In this document: positions 1 to 7,181 of the stretch, in pieces
Layout of the letters: each line of letters starts with the position of its first letter
Numbering within the stretch: the stretch's first letter is position 1
From: Spirochaetota bacterium
GTDB taxonomy: Bacteria; Spirochaetota; Spirochaetia; Treponematales; UBA12059
Assembly (NCBI GenBank): GCA_022703505.1
Contig: JAKLDN010000002.1
Coordinates: forward strand, 372,001 to 436,000
DNA: 64,000 nt
Direction of reading: 5' to 3'
Program-made: the position numbers and the translations under genes
Notes under the pieces: model-generated
Seen by the model: only the letters and a program-made list of their open reading frames with translations
What the model was told of the DNA's origin: nothing
Databases searched by the model: none

Positions 1-341
1 CGGGGAAGGTCCCGCTCCGGCTTTTCTGCGCCCTGGACGCCGGCCCCGTGCTGGCCGCCCCGATCGGAGCCCCGGACCGCCCGGCCTACACGGCCGCCGG
101 GGAGGCGCCGCGGAGAGCCGCCGGCATGGGGCACCGGAACGGCCGCCTGGGAACGGACATCCTGGTCTCCGAGTACGCCGTGCGCCTCATGGGTGCGGCC
201 TTCCGGTTCCAGCCCGTGGACAGGCTGGAAGCCGGGGGGGAAGCCGGGACGGTGGGTATCTACGCCCTCCTGGGCCGTTCGGGGGACGCCTCGGGCCCCC
301 GGGATCTAGGGGACCTGAGGAGACGGCTCGGGACGGTCTAG
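1..341 (+). CDS. Class III nucleotide cyclase-like protein, C-terminal end (partial)
   Basis: The 5' part lies outside the window; the frame is open from base 3 to a TAG at 339-341. The visible 112 residues follow the last third of a class III adenylate/guanylate cyclase catalytic domain: an AGPV-AA-IGAPDR stretch, then YTAAGE, then GTDILVSE, and a closing FRFQPVDR...VGIYALLG. In active family members the YT-x-x-G-D/E segment continues with V-N-x-A-x-R, where Asn and Arg stabilise the transition state. Here that segment reads GEAPRRAAGM, so both residues appear to be replaced (Arg and Gly). This suggests a catalytically inactive, possibly regulatory cyclase domain. Family membership is inferred from motif order alone. 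The stop codon lies in a CTAG next to a hairpin repeat element. Confidence 0.6.
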   Translation, partial: GKVPLRLFCALDAGPVLAAPIGAPDRPAYTAAGEAPRRAAGMGHRNGRLGTDILVSEYAVRLMGAAFRFQPVDRLEAGGEAGTVGIYALLGRSGDASGPRDLGDLRRRLGTV

Positions 342-356
342 GAGAGCGTCGGCCTC

Positions 357-503
357 CTAGGAGTTTGTCGGGCTTGCCCACCTAAAAAGTAGAAAAATCG
401 CATTTGTGCGATTTTTCTACCTTGCAAACTCCAAAGGAGCCGCATAATCGGGATTTTTAGCGTCTATCGGCACTAAAAATCTACAAGTCCGACTGGCTCC
501 TAG
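357..503 (+). repeat. 147-bp CTAG-bounded hairpin element, family 1, copy 1
   Basis: The element begins CTAGGAG-TTT-GTCGG and ends CCGAC-TGG-CTCCTAG, imperfect terminal inverted repeats. Inside are two hairpins: a 14-bp perfect stem at 389-402/407-420 with an A-tract/T-tract arrangement, and a stem at 452-460/473-481. Three further copies lie at 12733, 43033 (inverted) and 50458. The right-hand CTAG supplies the TAG stop of the rubrerythrin-like gene (500-502). A partial end (CTAGGAG..GCGTCGG) at 338-350 overlaps the stop of the cyclase-like gene. The A/T-flanked stem could work as a bidirectional intrinsic terminator between these two convergent genes. Confidence 0.9.
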
Positions 504-994
504 AACGGCTCGAAACGCTGGGCGTCGAACCAGTAGCGCTCGGCCTCGTCCTGGATGGCCAGGAGGTCCTTGTAGTGCTGCTGTTCCCAGTCCGCCAGGG
601 TGTCGAAGAAGGTCCTCAGGGCGGGAACCACGGTTTCCTCCGCGGCCTTGCGGTAATGCCGGACCGCCTCCACCTCCAGAAGGACACCTGCCGCCACGGC
701 GGTCACCAGGTGCTGGCTCGAACCTACCCGCTTCAGGAACTCTTCCGTCACCAGGGGGCTGCGCCCCTCCATGCCGAAGACTTCGGCGGCCAGGTTCTCG
801 CTGGGCATCCTGCCCTGGGAAAGTTCCTTGTAATAGGAGAGGAGCCAGTTGTAGTGCCGCTGTTCCTCCTTCCCCCGCTCCCGGAAGAACTCGGCCACCG
901 GACCGTCGGATTTCTCCGCGGCCTCCATGTAGATGGTCACGCTGTCCAGTTCGCCCTTCAGGCCCTTTTTAACGGCCGCCAATAAGTGTTCCAT
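500..994 (-). CDS. Rubrerythrin-like ferritin-fold diiron protein
   Basis: 164 residues, the size of a stand-alone ferritin-like four-helix domain. Two half-site signatures are visible: Glu in GELDSVTIYMEAAE (15 and 24) with E-x-x-H at 44-47 (EEQRHY), and a second E..(E-x-x-H) pair in LEVEAVRHY and WEQQHY near the C-terminus. These match the carboxylate/His ligands of rubrerythrin-type diiron sites. No rubredoxin CxxC module is present, so it is not a classical rubrerythrin; a peroxide- or iron-handling role is inferred. The start is supported by a TTGAGA-17-TATATT promoter whose -10 ends 6 bases before the ATG, with no ribosome-binding site, so the mRNA is probably leaderless. The stop codon is part of the adjacent hairpin element. 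Confidence 0.8.
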   Translation of the reverse strand: MEHLLAAVKKGLKGELDSVTIYMEAAEKSDGPVAEFFRERGKEEQRHYNWLLSYYKELSQGRMPSENLAAEVFGMEGRSPLVTEEFLKRVGSSQHLVTAVAAGVLLEVEAVRHYRKAAEETVVPALRTFFDTLADWEQQHYKDLLAIQDEAERYWFDAQRFEPF

Positions 995-1000
995 CCCATC

Positions 1001-1029
1001 AATATACTTCCGCGGACCCGGGTTCTCAA
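1001..1029 (-). promoter_or_regulatory. Promoter of the rubrerythrin-like gene
   Basis: On the minus strand TTGAGA (1029-1024) is followed by exactly 17 bases and TATATT (1006-1001). Only six bases (GATGGG) separate the -10 from the ATG at 994, so the transcript should start at or next to the A of the start codon. Confidence 0.7.
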
Positions 1030-1039
1030 GGGCGCGGGC

Positions 1040-1068
1040 TTGCCATTGCCGCCCTTCGGTGGTAGCGT
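1040..1068 (+). promoter_or_regulatory. Promoter of the diacylglycerol-kinase-family gene
   Basis: TTGCCA (1040-1045), 17 bases, TAGCGT (1063-1068), then six bases to the ATG at 1075. The -10 is weak but keeps TA...T. There is no ribosome-binding site. It is divergent from the rubrerythrin promoter. Confidence 0.5.
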
Positions 1069-1074
1069 CGCCGC

Positions 1075-2145
1075 ATGAGCATCGAGCAGTTCGCCCAGGG
1101 GGTGGCCTTCCTGGCCTCCCGGTCCCCGGTTTTCGGCGAAAAGCCCCTTTCCGTGACCCTGATCGCGAATCCCCGGGCGGGGGGGTTCACCCGTCCCTTC
1201 GTATTCTCCCGCCACCTGGGGGAGCTCAAGCTCCTGGCCCGGCGGGCCGCCGACCTTCCCGTCCGCGGCGCCCCCACGACCTTCCGGCTGCACGCCACGG
1301 CGTATCCCCGGCACGCCGCCGAGGTGACCCGGGCACTGGCGGAGGAGGCCCGGGCGGCTCCGGAGACGGAGCGCCTCGTGGTCACCGCGGGAGGGGACGG
1401 CACGACCCTGGAGGCCCTCTCGACCCTCATGGACCTGAGCGAGGCGGAGCGGAGCCGCTTCGTGGTCCTGCGCCTGCCCATGGGCACCGGGAACGACGGG
1501 GCGGATTCCCGGGAACTGCTGAGCGCCCTGGAGCTCCTCCTGGGTCCCTCCCGGTTCGACCGCCAGAGCGCCCTCCGGGTCATCCCCGCCTCGGCCGGTA
1601 AGCCCGGCGGCAGGGGGCCCTGGTGGTCCTTCAATATCGCTTCCCTGGGGGCGGACGCCTTCGTCTCGGACATGACCAACCGCCTCAAGCTGACCTTCCC
1701 GGGAGACTCCTACAAGCTCTGGGTGGAGCTGGCCACGGTCTTCTACGACGCCCTCTGGCCCACCCGGGGCTTCGAGGTCCGGGCCTGGGACGCGAAGGGG
1801 CGGGAAGTCAAGAGCTTCCGGGGTGACCTGCTCCTTCTGGCCATGGGGGTGTCGGGCCGAAGGACCTACGGGTCCAACAAGCCCATCCTGCCGGACGACG
1901 ACGACGTCTGCCTGGTGCGGCAGATGCCCCTCCTGCGGAAGCTCGTCGTGAAGGGCCCCCTGACCTCGGGACGCCACCGGGGCTACCCGGAGGTGGACCT
2001 CTTTTCGGCCTCCAAGGTCCAGATCGGCTTCCGTCACCGCGCCCTGGTCCAGATGGACGGGGAGGCGGAGCGCCTTGAAGCGGAGGATTTTCCCGTGGTC
2101 TTCGAGCGCACCGAGCCCGCGATCCGGGTGCTCCGCAGGGCCTGA
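1075..2145 (+). CDS. Diacylglycerol kinase catalytic-domain family protein
   Basis: 356 residues of the DAGK/sphingosine kinase/NAD kinase-like fold. An N-terminal IANPRAGG nucleotide-contact motif (about residues 30-37), the family hallmark GGDGT (about 106-110) and a following MGTGND turn are all present and intact. Such proteins phosphorylate lipid or related hydroxyl substrates with ATP; the substrate here is unknown. The C-terminal half has the expected beta-rich lid pattern (SFNIASLGADAF, QMDGE). It is transcribed alone, divergent from the rubrerythrin-like gene, and its stop faces glsA. The start follows a -10-like TAGCGT by six bases. Confidence 0.75.
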   Translation: MSIEQFAQGVAFLASRSPVFGEKPLSVTLIANPRAGGFTRPFVFSRHLGELKLLARRAADLPVRGAPTTFRLHATAYPRHAAEVTRALAEEARAAPETERLVVTAGGDGTTLEALSTLMDLSEAERSRFVVLRLPMGTGNDGADSRELLSALELLLGPSRFDRQSALRVIPASAGKPGGRGPWWSFNIASLGADAFVSDMTNRLKLTFPGDSYKLWVELATVFYDALWPTRGFEVRAWDAKGREVKSFRGDLLLLAMGVSGRRTYGSNKPILPDDDDVCLVRQMPLLRKLVVKGPLTSGRHRGYPEVDLFSASKVQIGFRHRALVQMDGEAERLEAEDFPVVFERTEPAIRVLRRA

Positions 2146-2198
2146 GCGGTTCCGCCCCTCCCCCGGCAGGCCGATCCGGCCTCGGCCGCGGCGGGCTC

Positions 2199-3119
2199 CT
2201 AGAAGATCGACATCCCCGTCTTGGTGGTGAAGAGCTCCAGGGCTTGGGTGCCCGCCAGGGAATTTCCCCGCTCGTTCAGGCCCGGGGACCAGACGGCGGC
2301 GGCCAGGCGGCCCGGGAGGATCGCCGCGATCCCCCCGCCCACCCCGCTCTTGGCGGGCAGGCCCACCCTGTAGACGAAGTCCCCCACGGCGTCGTAGGTC
2401 CCGCAGGTGAGCATGAGGGCCGCGGCTCGCTTGGCCGGGCTGGGCTCCAGGACCCGCTCCCCGGATACGGGGCAGAGGCCGCGGTTCGCCAGGAAGAGGA
2501 AGCTCGCGGCCAGGTCCCGGCAGCTCATCCGGAGGGAGCACTGGAAGAAGTAGAAGTCCAGGACCTCCTCCACCCGGTTCCGCAGGTTCCCGAAGCTCTT
2601 GAGCAGGTGGGCCAGGGCGGCATTCCGGTGCCCCGTGGACCGCTCGGACTCGGCCACCTCGGGGTCCGCCCGTACGGCTCCGGACCCCGAACGGGCGCGC
2701 ACGAAGCGGAGCAGTTCCTCCCGGGGATCCTCGAGGGCCTCCAGAAGGATGTCCGCCACGACCAGGGCCCCGGCGTTGATGAAGGGGTTCCGGGGGATGC
2801 CCCGTTCCTGCTCCAGGAGGATCGGGGAATTGAAGGGGTCCCCCGAGGGCTCCCGTTGGATGCGGTCCCAGAGCCCGTCCCCGGCGGAGCGCAGGGCCAG
2901 GATGAAGGTGAAGACCTTGGATACGCTCTGGATCGAGAAGGGCTCGTCCGCGTCCCCGACCGCGTGGATCCGGCCCTCCAGTGTGCGCACGGCCATGCCG
3001 AAGCGGTCCCGGGGGACCCGGGCGAGGGCGGGGATGTAGTCCGCCGGCGCGCCGAGGGCCAGGAGGGGGCGGACCTCCTGCGCGATGTCTGCGAGGATCC
3101 GGTCGTAGTCGGGTTCCAT
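2199..3119 (-). CDS. glsA: Glutaminase (serine-dependent beta-lactamase-fold family)
   Basis: Hydrolyses L-glutamine to glutamate and ammonia. The 306 residues match the usual length of about 308. Visible family motifs are SIQSVSK (Ser-x-x-Lys nucleophile pair), NPFINAGA, a YFFQCS segment and SGVGGGI near the C-terminus. The ATG at 3119 is chosen over a GTG 39 bases upstream because it gives the standard N-terminus (MEPDYDRILADI) and lies six bases after a TACAAT -10 with TTGGCA at 17-base spacing. No ribosome-binding site precedes it. The gene is divergent from the racemase gene and its TAG stop lies in a CTAG. Confidence 0.88.
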   Translation of the reverse strand: MEPDYDRILADIAQEVRPLLALGAPADYIPALARVPRDRFGMAVRTLEGRIHAVGDADEPFSIQSVSKVFTFILALRSAGDGLWDRIQREPSGDPFNSPILLEQERGIPRNPFINAGALVVADILLEALEDPREELLRFVRARSGSGAVRADPEVAESERSTGHRNAALAHLLKSFGNLRNRVEEVLDFYFFQCSLRMSCRDLAASFLFLANRGLCPVSGERVLEPSPAKRAAALMLTCGTYDAVGDFVYRVGLPAKSGVGGGIAAILPGRLAAAVWSPGLNERGNSLAGTQALELFTTKTGMSIF

Positions 3120-3125
3120 CGGGAA

Positions 3126-3154
3126 ATTGTATCCGCCGCCGCGGGGGATGCCAA
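3126..3154 (-). promoter_or_regulatory. Promoter of glsA
   Basis: Minus strand: TTGGCA (3154-3149), 17 bases, TACAAT (3131-3126), then TTCCCG and the ATG at 3119. This near-consensus promoter fixes the start codon and predicts a leaderless message. Confidence 0.75.
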
Positions 3155-3186
3155 CCACGTCGTGGCCGTCGCCCCGCCCGCCGTGG

Positions 3187-3192
3187 TATCAT
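3187..3192 (+). promoter_or_regulatory. -10 element of the racemase gene
   Basis: TATCAT ends six bases before the ATG at 3199. A -35 is not clear because this stretch overlaps the divergent glsA promoter. Confidence 0.5.
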
Positions 3193-3198
3193 CTCCCC

Positions 3199-4323
3199 AT
3201 GATCCTTCCCGAAAATCCCTCCGCCGGCCCCTTCCCGGAGCTGGCGATCGACCTGGATGTCCTTTCCTCCAACGTCCGTTCCCTGGCCGGCCTTTGCAGC
3301 GCCCGGGGGGTCTCCCTGACCGGGGTCGTAAAGGGGGCGGACGGCCTGGCCCCCGTGGCCCGGGCGATGCTCACGGGGGGCTGCGAACACGTCGCTTCCT
3401 CCCGGATCGGCCAGCTCCGGGCCCTGAGGGAGGCCGGAATCGAGGCGCCCCTCCTCCTGGTCCGCGTCCCCGCCCCGGGGGAGCTGGCGGAGACGGCCCG
3501 CTGGGCGGACCGGAGCCTCCACTCGGATCTGTCCGTGCTCCGTGCCCTGGACCGGGAGGCGGACCGGGCCGGGCGCCCGCACGGGGTCGTCCTGATGCTG
3601 GATCTGGGGGACCTCCGGGAGGGCTGGTACGAGGAGGGGGACCTCGTCGAGGCGGCGGTCCGGACCGAGCGGGACCTTTCCGCCCTGGAGCTCCTGGGGA
3701 TCGGGACCAACCTGGGCTGCTACGGGTCGATCCTGCCGACCCCGGAGAACCTGGGCCGCCTGGCCCGGGCCGCTGGCCGGATCGAGGAACGGATCGGCCG
3801 GGCCCTCGAGGTCGTGTCCGGGGGGGCCACCTCCTCCATCCCCCTCCTGCTGTCCGGCGCCCTGCCCGCGGGGATCAACAACCTCCGGGTGGGGGAGGGG
3901 CTCCTGACGGCCCGGGACCTGCCGCACTTCTACAAGGTGGACGTGCCGGGGCTGAGCCCCGGAGTCGTCACCCTTCGGGCGGAGGTGATCGAGGTCCGGA
4001 CCAAGCCCTCCCACCCGGTGGGTGAGATCTTCATCGACGCATTCGGGGAGCGGCCGACCTACGTGGACCGGGGGCCCCGGCGCAGGGCCCTCCTGGCGGT
4101 CGGCAAGCAGGACTTCGGGAAGCACGAGTCCCTGGTGCCCCTGGAGCCCGGGGTCGAGGTGATCGGGAGCTCCAGTGACCACCTGATCTGCGACGTCGAG
4201 GACCTGGGCCGGCCCCTGGCCGCGGGGGATATCCTGGAGTTCGGCCTATTCTACCCGGCCCTGCTCTTCGCCTCCCAGAGCCGCTACGTCCGGAAGACCT
4301 TCCGGGGCGGCGGGCAGGACTAG
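3199..4323 (+). CDS. PLP-dependent alanine/ornithine racemase-family enzyme
   Basis: 374 residues with the fold-type III PLP barrel plan: an N-terminal ELAIDLDVLSSNVRSL strand and helix followed by the Schiff-base lysine context GVVKGADG (the Lys near residue 44), then VMLDLGDLREG and GIGTNLGCYGS. The latter segments resemble the ornithine racemase/YhfX branch more than Alr proper, so the substrate may be ornithine or another amino acid. The ATG at 3199 is preferred over upstream starts because it follows TATCAT by six bases and matches the family N-terminus. The last 78 bases overlap the convergent histidine kinase gene. Confidence 0.75.
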   Translation: MILPENPSAGPFPELAIDLDVLSSNVRSLAGLCSARGVSLTGVVKGADGLAPVARAMLTGGCEHVASSRIGQLRALREAGIEAPLLLVRVPAPGELAETARWADRSLHSDLSVLRALDREADRAGRPHGVVLMLDLGDLREGWYEEGDLVEAAVRTERDLSALELLGIGTNLGCYGSILPTPENLGRLARAAGRIEERIGRALEVVSGGATSSIPLLLSGALPAGINNLRVGEGLLTARDLPHFYKVDVPGLSPGVVTLRAEVIEVRTKPSHPVGEIFIDAFGERPTYVDRGPRRRALLAVGKQDFGKHESLVPLEPGVEVIGSSSDHLICDVEDLGRPLAAGDILEFGLFYPALLFASQSRYVRKTFRGGGQD

Positions 4324-5739
4324 CAGGAAGCGGCTGCCCCGGCCGGGCCCCGGGCTCTCCGCGTAGGCCTCCCCCCCGTGCGCCCGCGCGGCTGCCCGGA
4401 CGATGGCCAGCCCCAGGCCGAAGCCCCCGGTATCCCGGGACCGGGAGGGATCCGCCCGGAAGAACCGCTCGAAGACCCGGGGCAGGTCCTCCGGGGAGAT
4501 CCCGATGCCCTCGTCCTCCACCTCCACCACGGCCCAGGCCCGGGTTCCCGGCGCGGGGGCCGGCTCCGGAAGGTCCCCGTCGCCGCGCGCGAGGCGGACC
4601 CGGACCTCCACGGTCCCGCCGGGATCCGAGAACCGCAGGGCGTTGGACAGGAGGTTGCCCACGGCGCCCTCGAGGGCCGGGCGGTCCCCGGACACCGGGA
4701 CGGGCTCCGGGGCGTCCGTCCGGATGTCCAGGTTCCCGGCCCGGGCGGAATCCCGGTAGGCCGCGCAGACCGACCGGACCGCGGCGGCAAGGTCGAAGGT
4801 CTCCGGGGCCCCGGAGTACGCCGCGGCGTCGGCCCGGGCCAGGCCTTCCAGGCTTCCCACCAGGCTTCCCAGCCGGAGGGCGTCCCGGCGGCAGGCTTCC
4901 AGGGCCGCCTCGTCGGGAGTCCGGACCCCGTCCAGCAGGGCTTCCAGGCGGGCCCGGAGGGAGGCCAGGGGGGTGCGGAGCTCGTGGGACGCGTCGGCCA
5001 CCAGCCGCTTGCGGAGCTCCTCCTGCTCCCCCAGGGCTCCGGAGAGGCGGGAGAGGGCGCCGGACAGCTCGTCGAGCTCCCGGATCCCGGAGGGCGGAAG
5101 CCGGATGTCGAAGTCGCCCCTGCCTATCGACCGGGCCGCGCGGGCGGCCGAGCGGAGGGGAGCGGAAAGCCGCCGGGCGCTCCAGGCCCCCGCAAGGACG
5201 GCCAGGGCTGCCAGGCCCAGGCCGACCGCGGCCAGGACCCGGTCCAGGGAGCGGAGGAAGGCCAGCTCGGCGTCCCGGTAGTAGACGGGGCCGTAGTATC
5301 CCGCCACCAGGGCGGGGGGGGCCGCGTCTCCGGGCAGGGAGGGGAGGGCGACGGACCGTTCCCGGTAGCCTCCACCGCGGTCGGCTCCGGCCATGCGGAC
5401 CGCCATGGACTCGATCATCTGGCTGCAGAGCCCGGCGTTGTGTTCCCGGGCGTCCCAGAGGACCGACCCGGTTCCGTCCAGGAGGCGCAGGATGAAGCCG
5501 TCCTCCAGGGCGCCCACCCCCAGGGATTCCATGCGGCCGTGGTCCCACCCGCCCCCGGGATCCCGGGCGGCCGAGACGGAGGCCGCGAGGGCGTGCACGC
5601 GGGACTCGATACCGGCGGCTATGTAGGCGTCGAAGCGTTCCCGGGCCACGAGCCGGGCCGCCCCGCCCGCGGCCAGGACGGCCGCCGCGGCCAGGAGGGC
5701 GTGGGAGAGGGTGAGGCGACCCCTCAGGGTGGTGTTCAA
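4246..5739 (-). CDS. Sensor histidine kinase
   Basis: 497 residues. Order: N-terminal membrane helix (about 12-32), a periplasmic sensor of roughly 130 residues with one Cys, a second membrane helix (about 168-190), HAMP, a HisKA dimerisation helix with SHELRTPLASL, and an ATPase domain with N box NLLSNALRFS, DEGIGI, the F box FERFFRAD and GFGLGLAIV. All catalytic boxes are intact. The TTG start overlaps the TGA of the response regulator gene (TTGA), so the pair is translationally coupled. The tail overlaps the racemase gene by 78 bases on the opposite strand. Its position downstream of csoR suggests a metal- or envelope-stress signal, an inference only. Confidence 0.88.
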   Translation of the reverse strand: MNTTLRGRLTLSHALLAAAAVLAAGGAARLVARERFDAYIAAGIESRVHALAASVSAARDPGGGWDHGRMESLGVGALEDGFILRLLDGTGSVLWDAREHNAGLCSQMIESMAVRMAGADRGGGYRERSVALPSLPGDAAPPALVAGYYGPVYYRDAELAFLRSLDRVLAAVGLGLAALAVLAGAWSARRLSAPLRSAARAARSIGRGDFDIRLPPSGIRELDELSGALSRLSGALGEQEELRKRLVADASHELRTPLASLRARLEALLDGVRTPDEAALEACRRDALRLGSLVGSLEGLARADAAAYSGAPETFDLAAAVRSVCAAYRDSARAGNLDIRTDAPEPVPVSGDRPALEGAVGNLLSNALRFSDPGGTVEVRVRLARGDGDLPEPAPAPGTRAWAVVEVEDEGIGISPEDLPRVFERFFRADPSRSRDTGGFGLGLAIVRAAARAHGGEAYAESPGPGRGSRFLLVLPAAPEGLPDVAALGGEEQGRVE

Positions 5740-6410
5740 GGTTCCCTCCGGAAGCGGTATCCCATGCCCCGCACCGTCTCGATCCAGCGGGGGTTCTCGG
5801 AATCCTCATCGAGCTTGCGACGGAGGTTCTTGACGTGGGCGTCGATGGTCCGCTCGTATCCGTCCCAAAGCTCCCCCAGGGCCCGGGCGGCGATCTCCTC
5901 CCGGGAGAAGACCCGGCCCGGCCGCAGGGCCAGGGCCTCCAGGATCCTCCACTCCGAAGCGGTCAGTTCGACGCAGGCTCCGTCCCGGCAGGCGGTCCTA
6001 CCTTCCCGGTCCAGGGAGAGCCCCGGGAACTCCAGCCGCGACCCCGGCGGCCGGGCCCTCCGGAGCACCGCCCGGACCCGGGCCGCGAGCTCCCGGGGGC
6101 TGAAGGGCTTCTCCATGTAGTCGTCCGCCCCCAGGTCGAGCCCCTCGGCCGCGGCCTCCGGGCCGGACCGGGCGGTGAGCATCAGCACGGGCACGGCGGA
6201 TTCCGCCCGGAGGCGGCGGCAGACCTCCCGGCCGGACAGGCCCGGCAGCATCAGGTCCAGGACGACCAGGGCGTACTCCCCCGTCTCCGCCCGGGCCAGG
6301 GCCGTCGGCCCGTCCGCGGCCTCGTCCACCGCGAAGCCGTCCCGTTCCAGGTAGGCCCGGACAGTCTCCCGGATGCCGGGCTCGTCGTCCACGACCAGGA
6401 CGCGGTCCAC
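5736..6410 (-). CDS. OmpR/PhoB-type response regulator
   Basis: 224 residues. Receiver domain with VVDDEP acidic pair, phospho-acceptor Asp in VVLDLMLPG, the TARSG switch and the KPFSPREL lysine. A winged-helix effector domain follows (LTASEWRILEALALRPG ... HVKNLRRKL ... GMGYRF). All phosphorylation residues are present. The start is GTG. It lies five bases after the lipoprotein gene and overlaps the kinase gene by four bases, so lipoprotein, regulator and kinase form one transcription unit, possibly continuing from copA-csoR. Confidence 0.92.
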   Translation of the reverse strand: MDRVLVVDDEPGIRETVRAYLERDGFAVDEAADGPTALARAETGEYALVVLDLMLPGLSGREVCRRLRAESAVPVLMLTARSGPEAAAEGLDLGADDYMEKPFSPRELAARVRAVLRRARPPGSRLEFPGLSLDREGRTACRDGACVELTASEWRILEALALRPGRVFSREEIAARALGELWDGYERTIDAHVKNLRRKLDEDSENPRWIETVRGMGYRFRREP

Positions 6411-6415
6411 GGCGC

Positions 6416-7120
6416 CTACCTCAGGTCATAGGGAAGAAGAAGCTTCTCGACCTCGACCATCTTGCCGTCCGGCCCGTCCACGGGGACCTTGGCGAGGGTC
6501 CAACCCCGGACCCGGGAAGGGTCCGCGCCGGCGGCGGCCAGGAAGGCGGGATCCAGGATCAGGACCCAGTCTTTGTCGTTCTTGGCGGGCTCCGCGGCCC
6601 ACTCGACCAGGTTCCCCCCCCCCAGGGACAGCCCGTAGTGGCCCAGCTGGGCGTGGTAGCCGATCCGGTCCCGGGCCGAGGCGGCCAGGGCGGCCATGTG
6701 GTCCGCCGGAGAGCCGCCCGGTTTGCCGCCCAGAGGGGAGGCTCCCAGGTTGAAGCGGCCGGTCAGCCGGCCGCCCTCCACGGTCCAGGACAGGTCCGGG
6801 CCGGAGGGAAGCCGCGCCCCGTCCAGCCCGGCCTCCAGGAAGGGCACCGCGTCCAGGGATAGGACCGCCCGCGGCGGGGATCCGGGGTCCGCGGACAGGC
6901 GCAGCTCCTCCCCGCCCGGGGAGGCGAGGACGCGGTACTCGCCCGGGGACGGGGAGCCGAGGGCGCCGGCCGCGGTCCCGAAGGACCGGGCGGCGTACTT
7001 GGCCACGACGTCCGTGGATCCGCAGGAAACGGCCAGGAAGGCGGCCGCCAGGACGGCCAGGATGAGCGAGGGGAAGGAAGGGGCGCCGAGGTGCCCGGGA
7101 TGCCGGGAAACGGGATTCAT
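6416..7120 (-). CDS. Lipoprotein of unknown function
   Basis: 234 residues. A basic N-terminus and hydrophobic segment end in AFLAVSC, a plausible spirochaetal lipobox with the modified Cys at about residue 33. The mature part shows no motif I recognise; there is an SADPGSPPRAVLSLD strand-rich region and a C-terminal PVDGPDGKMVEVEKLLLPYDLR. It has a good ribosome site (GGAGGAATCCC). It is the first gene before the response regulator/kinase pair, so a periplasmic accessory role for that two-component system is plausible but unproven. Confidence 0.65.
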   Translation of the reverse strand: MNPVSRHPGHLGAPSFPSLILAVLAAAFLAVSCGSTDVVAKYAARSFGTAAGALGSPSPGEYRVLASPGGEELRLSADPGSPPRAVLSLDAVPFLEAGLDGARLPSGPDLSWTVEGGRLTGRFNLGASPLGGKPGGSPADHMAALAASARDRIGYHAQLGHYGLSLGGGNLVEWAAEPAKNDKDWVLILDPAFLAAAGADPSRVRGWTLAKVPVDGPDGKMVEVEKLLLPYDLR

Positions 7121-7133
7121 GGGATTCCTCCGC

Positions 7134-7153
7134 GGGCGGCTCTCTCGCCGCCC
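7134..7153 (-). terminator. Hairpin between csoR and the lipoprotein gene
   Basis: GGGCGGC-TCTCTC-GCCGCCC, a perfect 7-bp GC stem with a six-base loop in the 61-base gap. No T-run follows in either direction, so it may attenuate or stabilise rather than fully terminate. Confidence 0.4.
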
Positions 7154-7181
7154 GGATTCGGGTTCGTTTCTGTTCGAACCG

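Noticed and set aside
2193-2201. GGCTCCTAG at the glsA stop as a fifth element copy
   Set aside because: Only nine bases match the element edge and no hairpins follow; chance or a very old scar cannot be told apart.
958-4182. Very long open frames on the strand opposite known genes (for example 958-4182 minus, 30723-33911 minus, 47191-50124 minus upstream parts)
   Set aside because: The high GC content removes stop codons in shadow frames; the translations are Arg/Pro/Gly-rich and lie over well-recognised genes.
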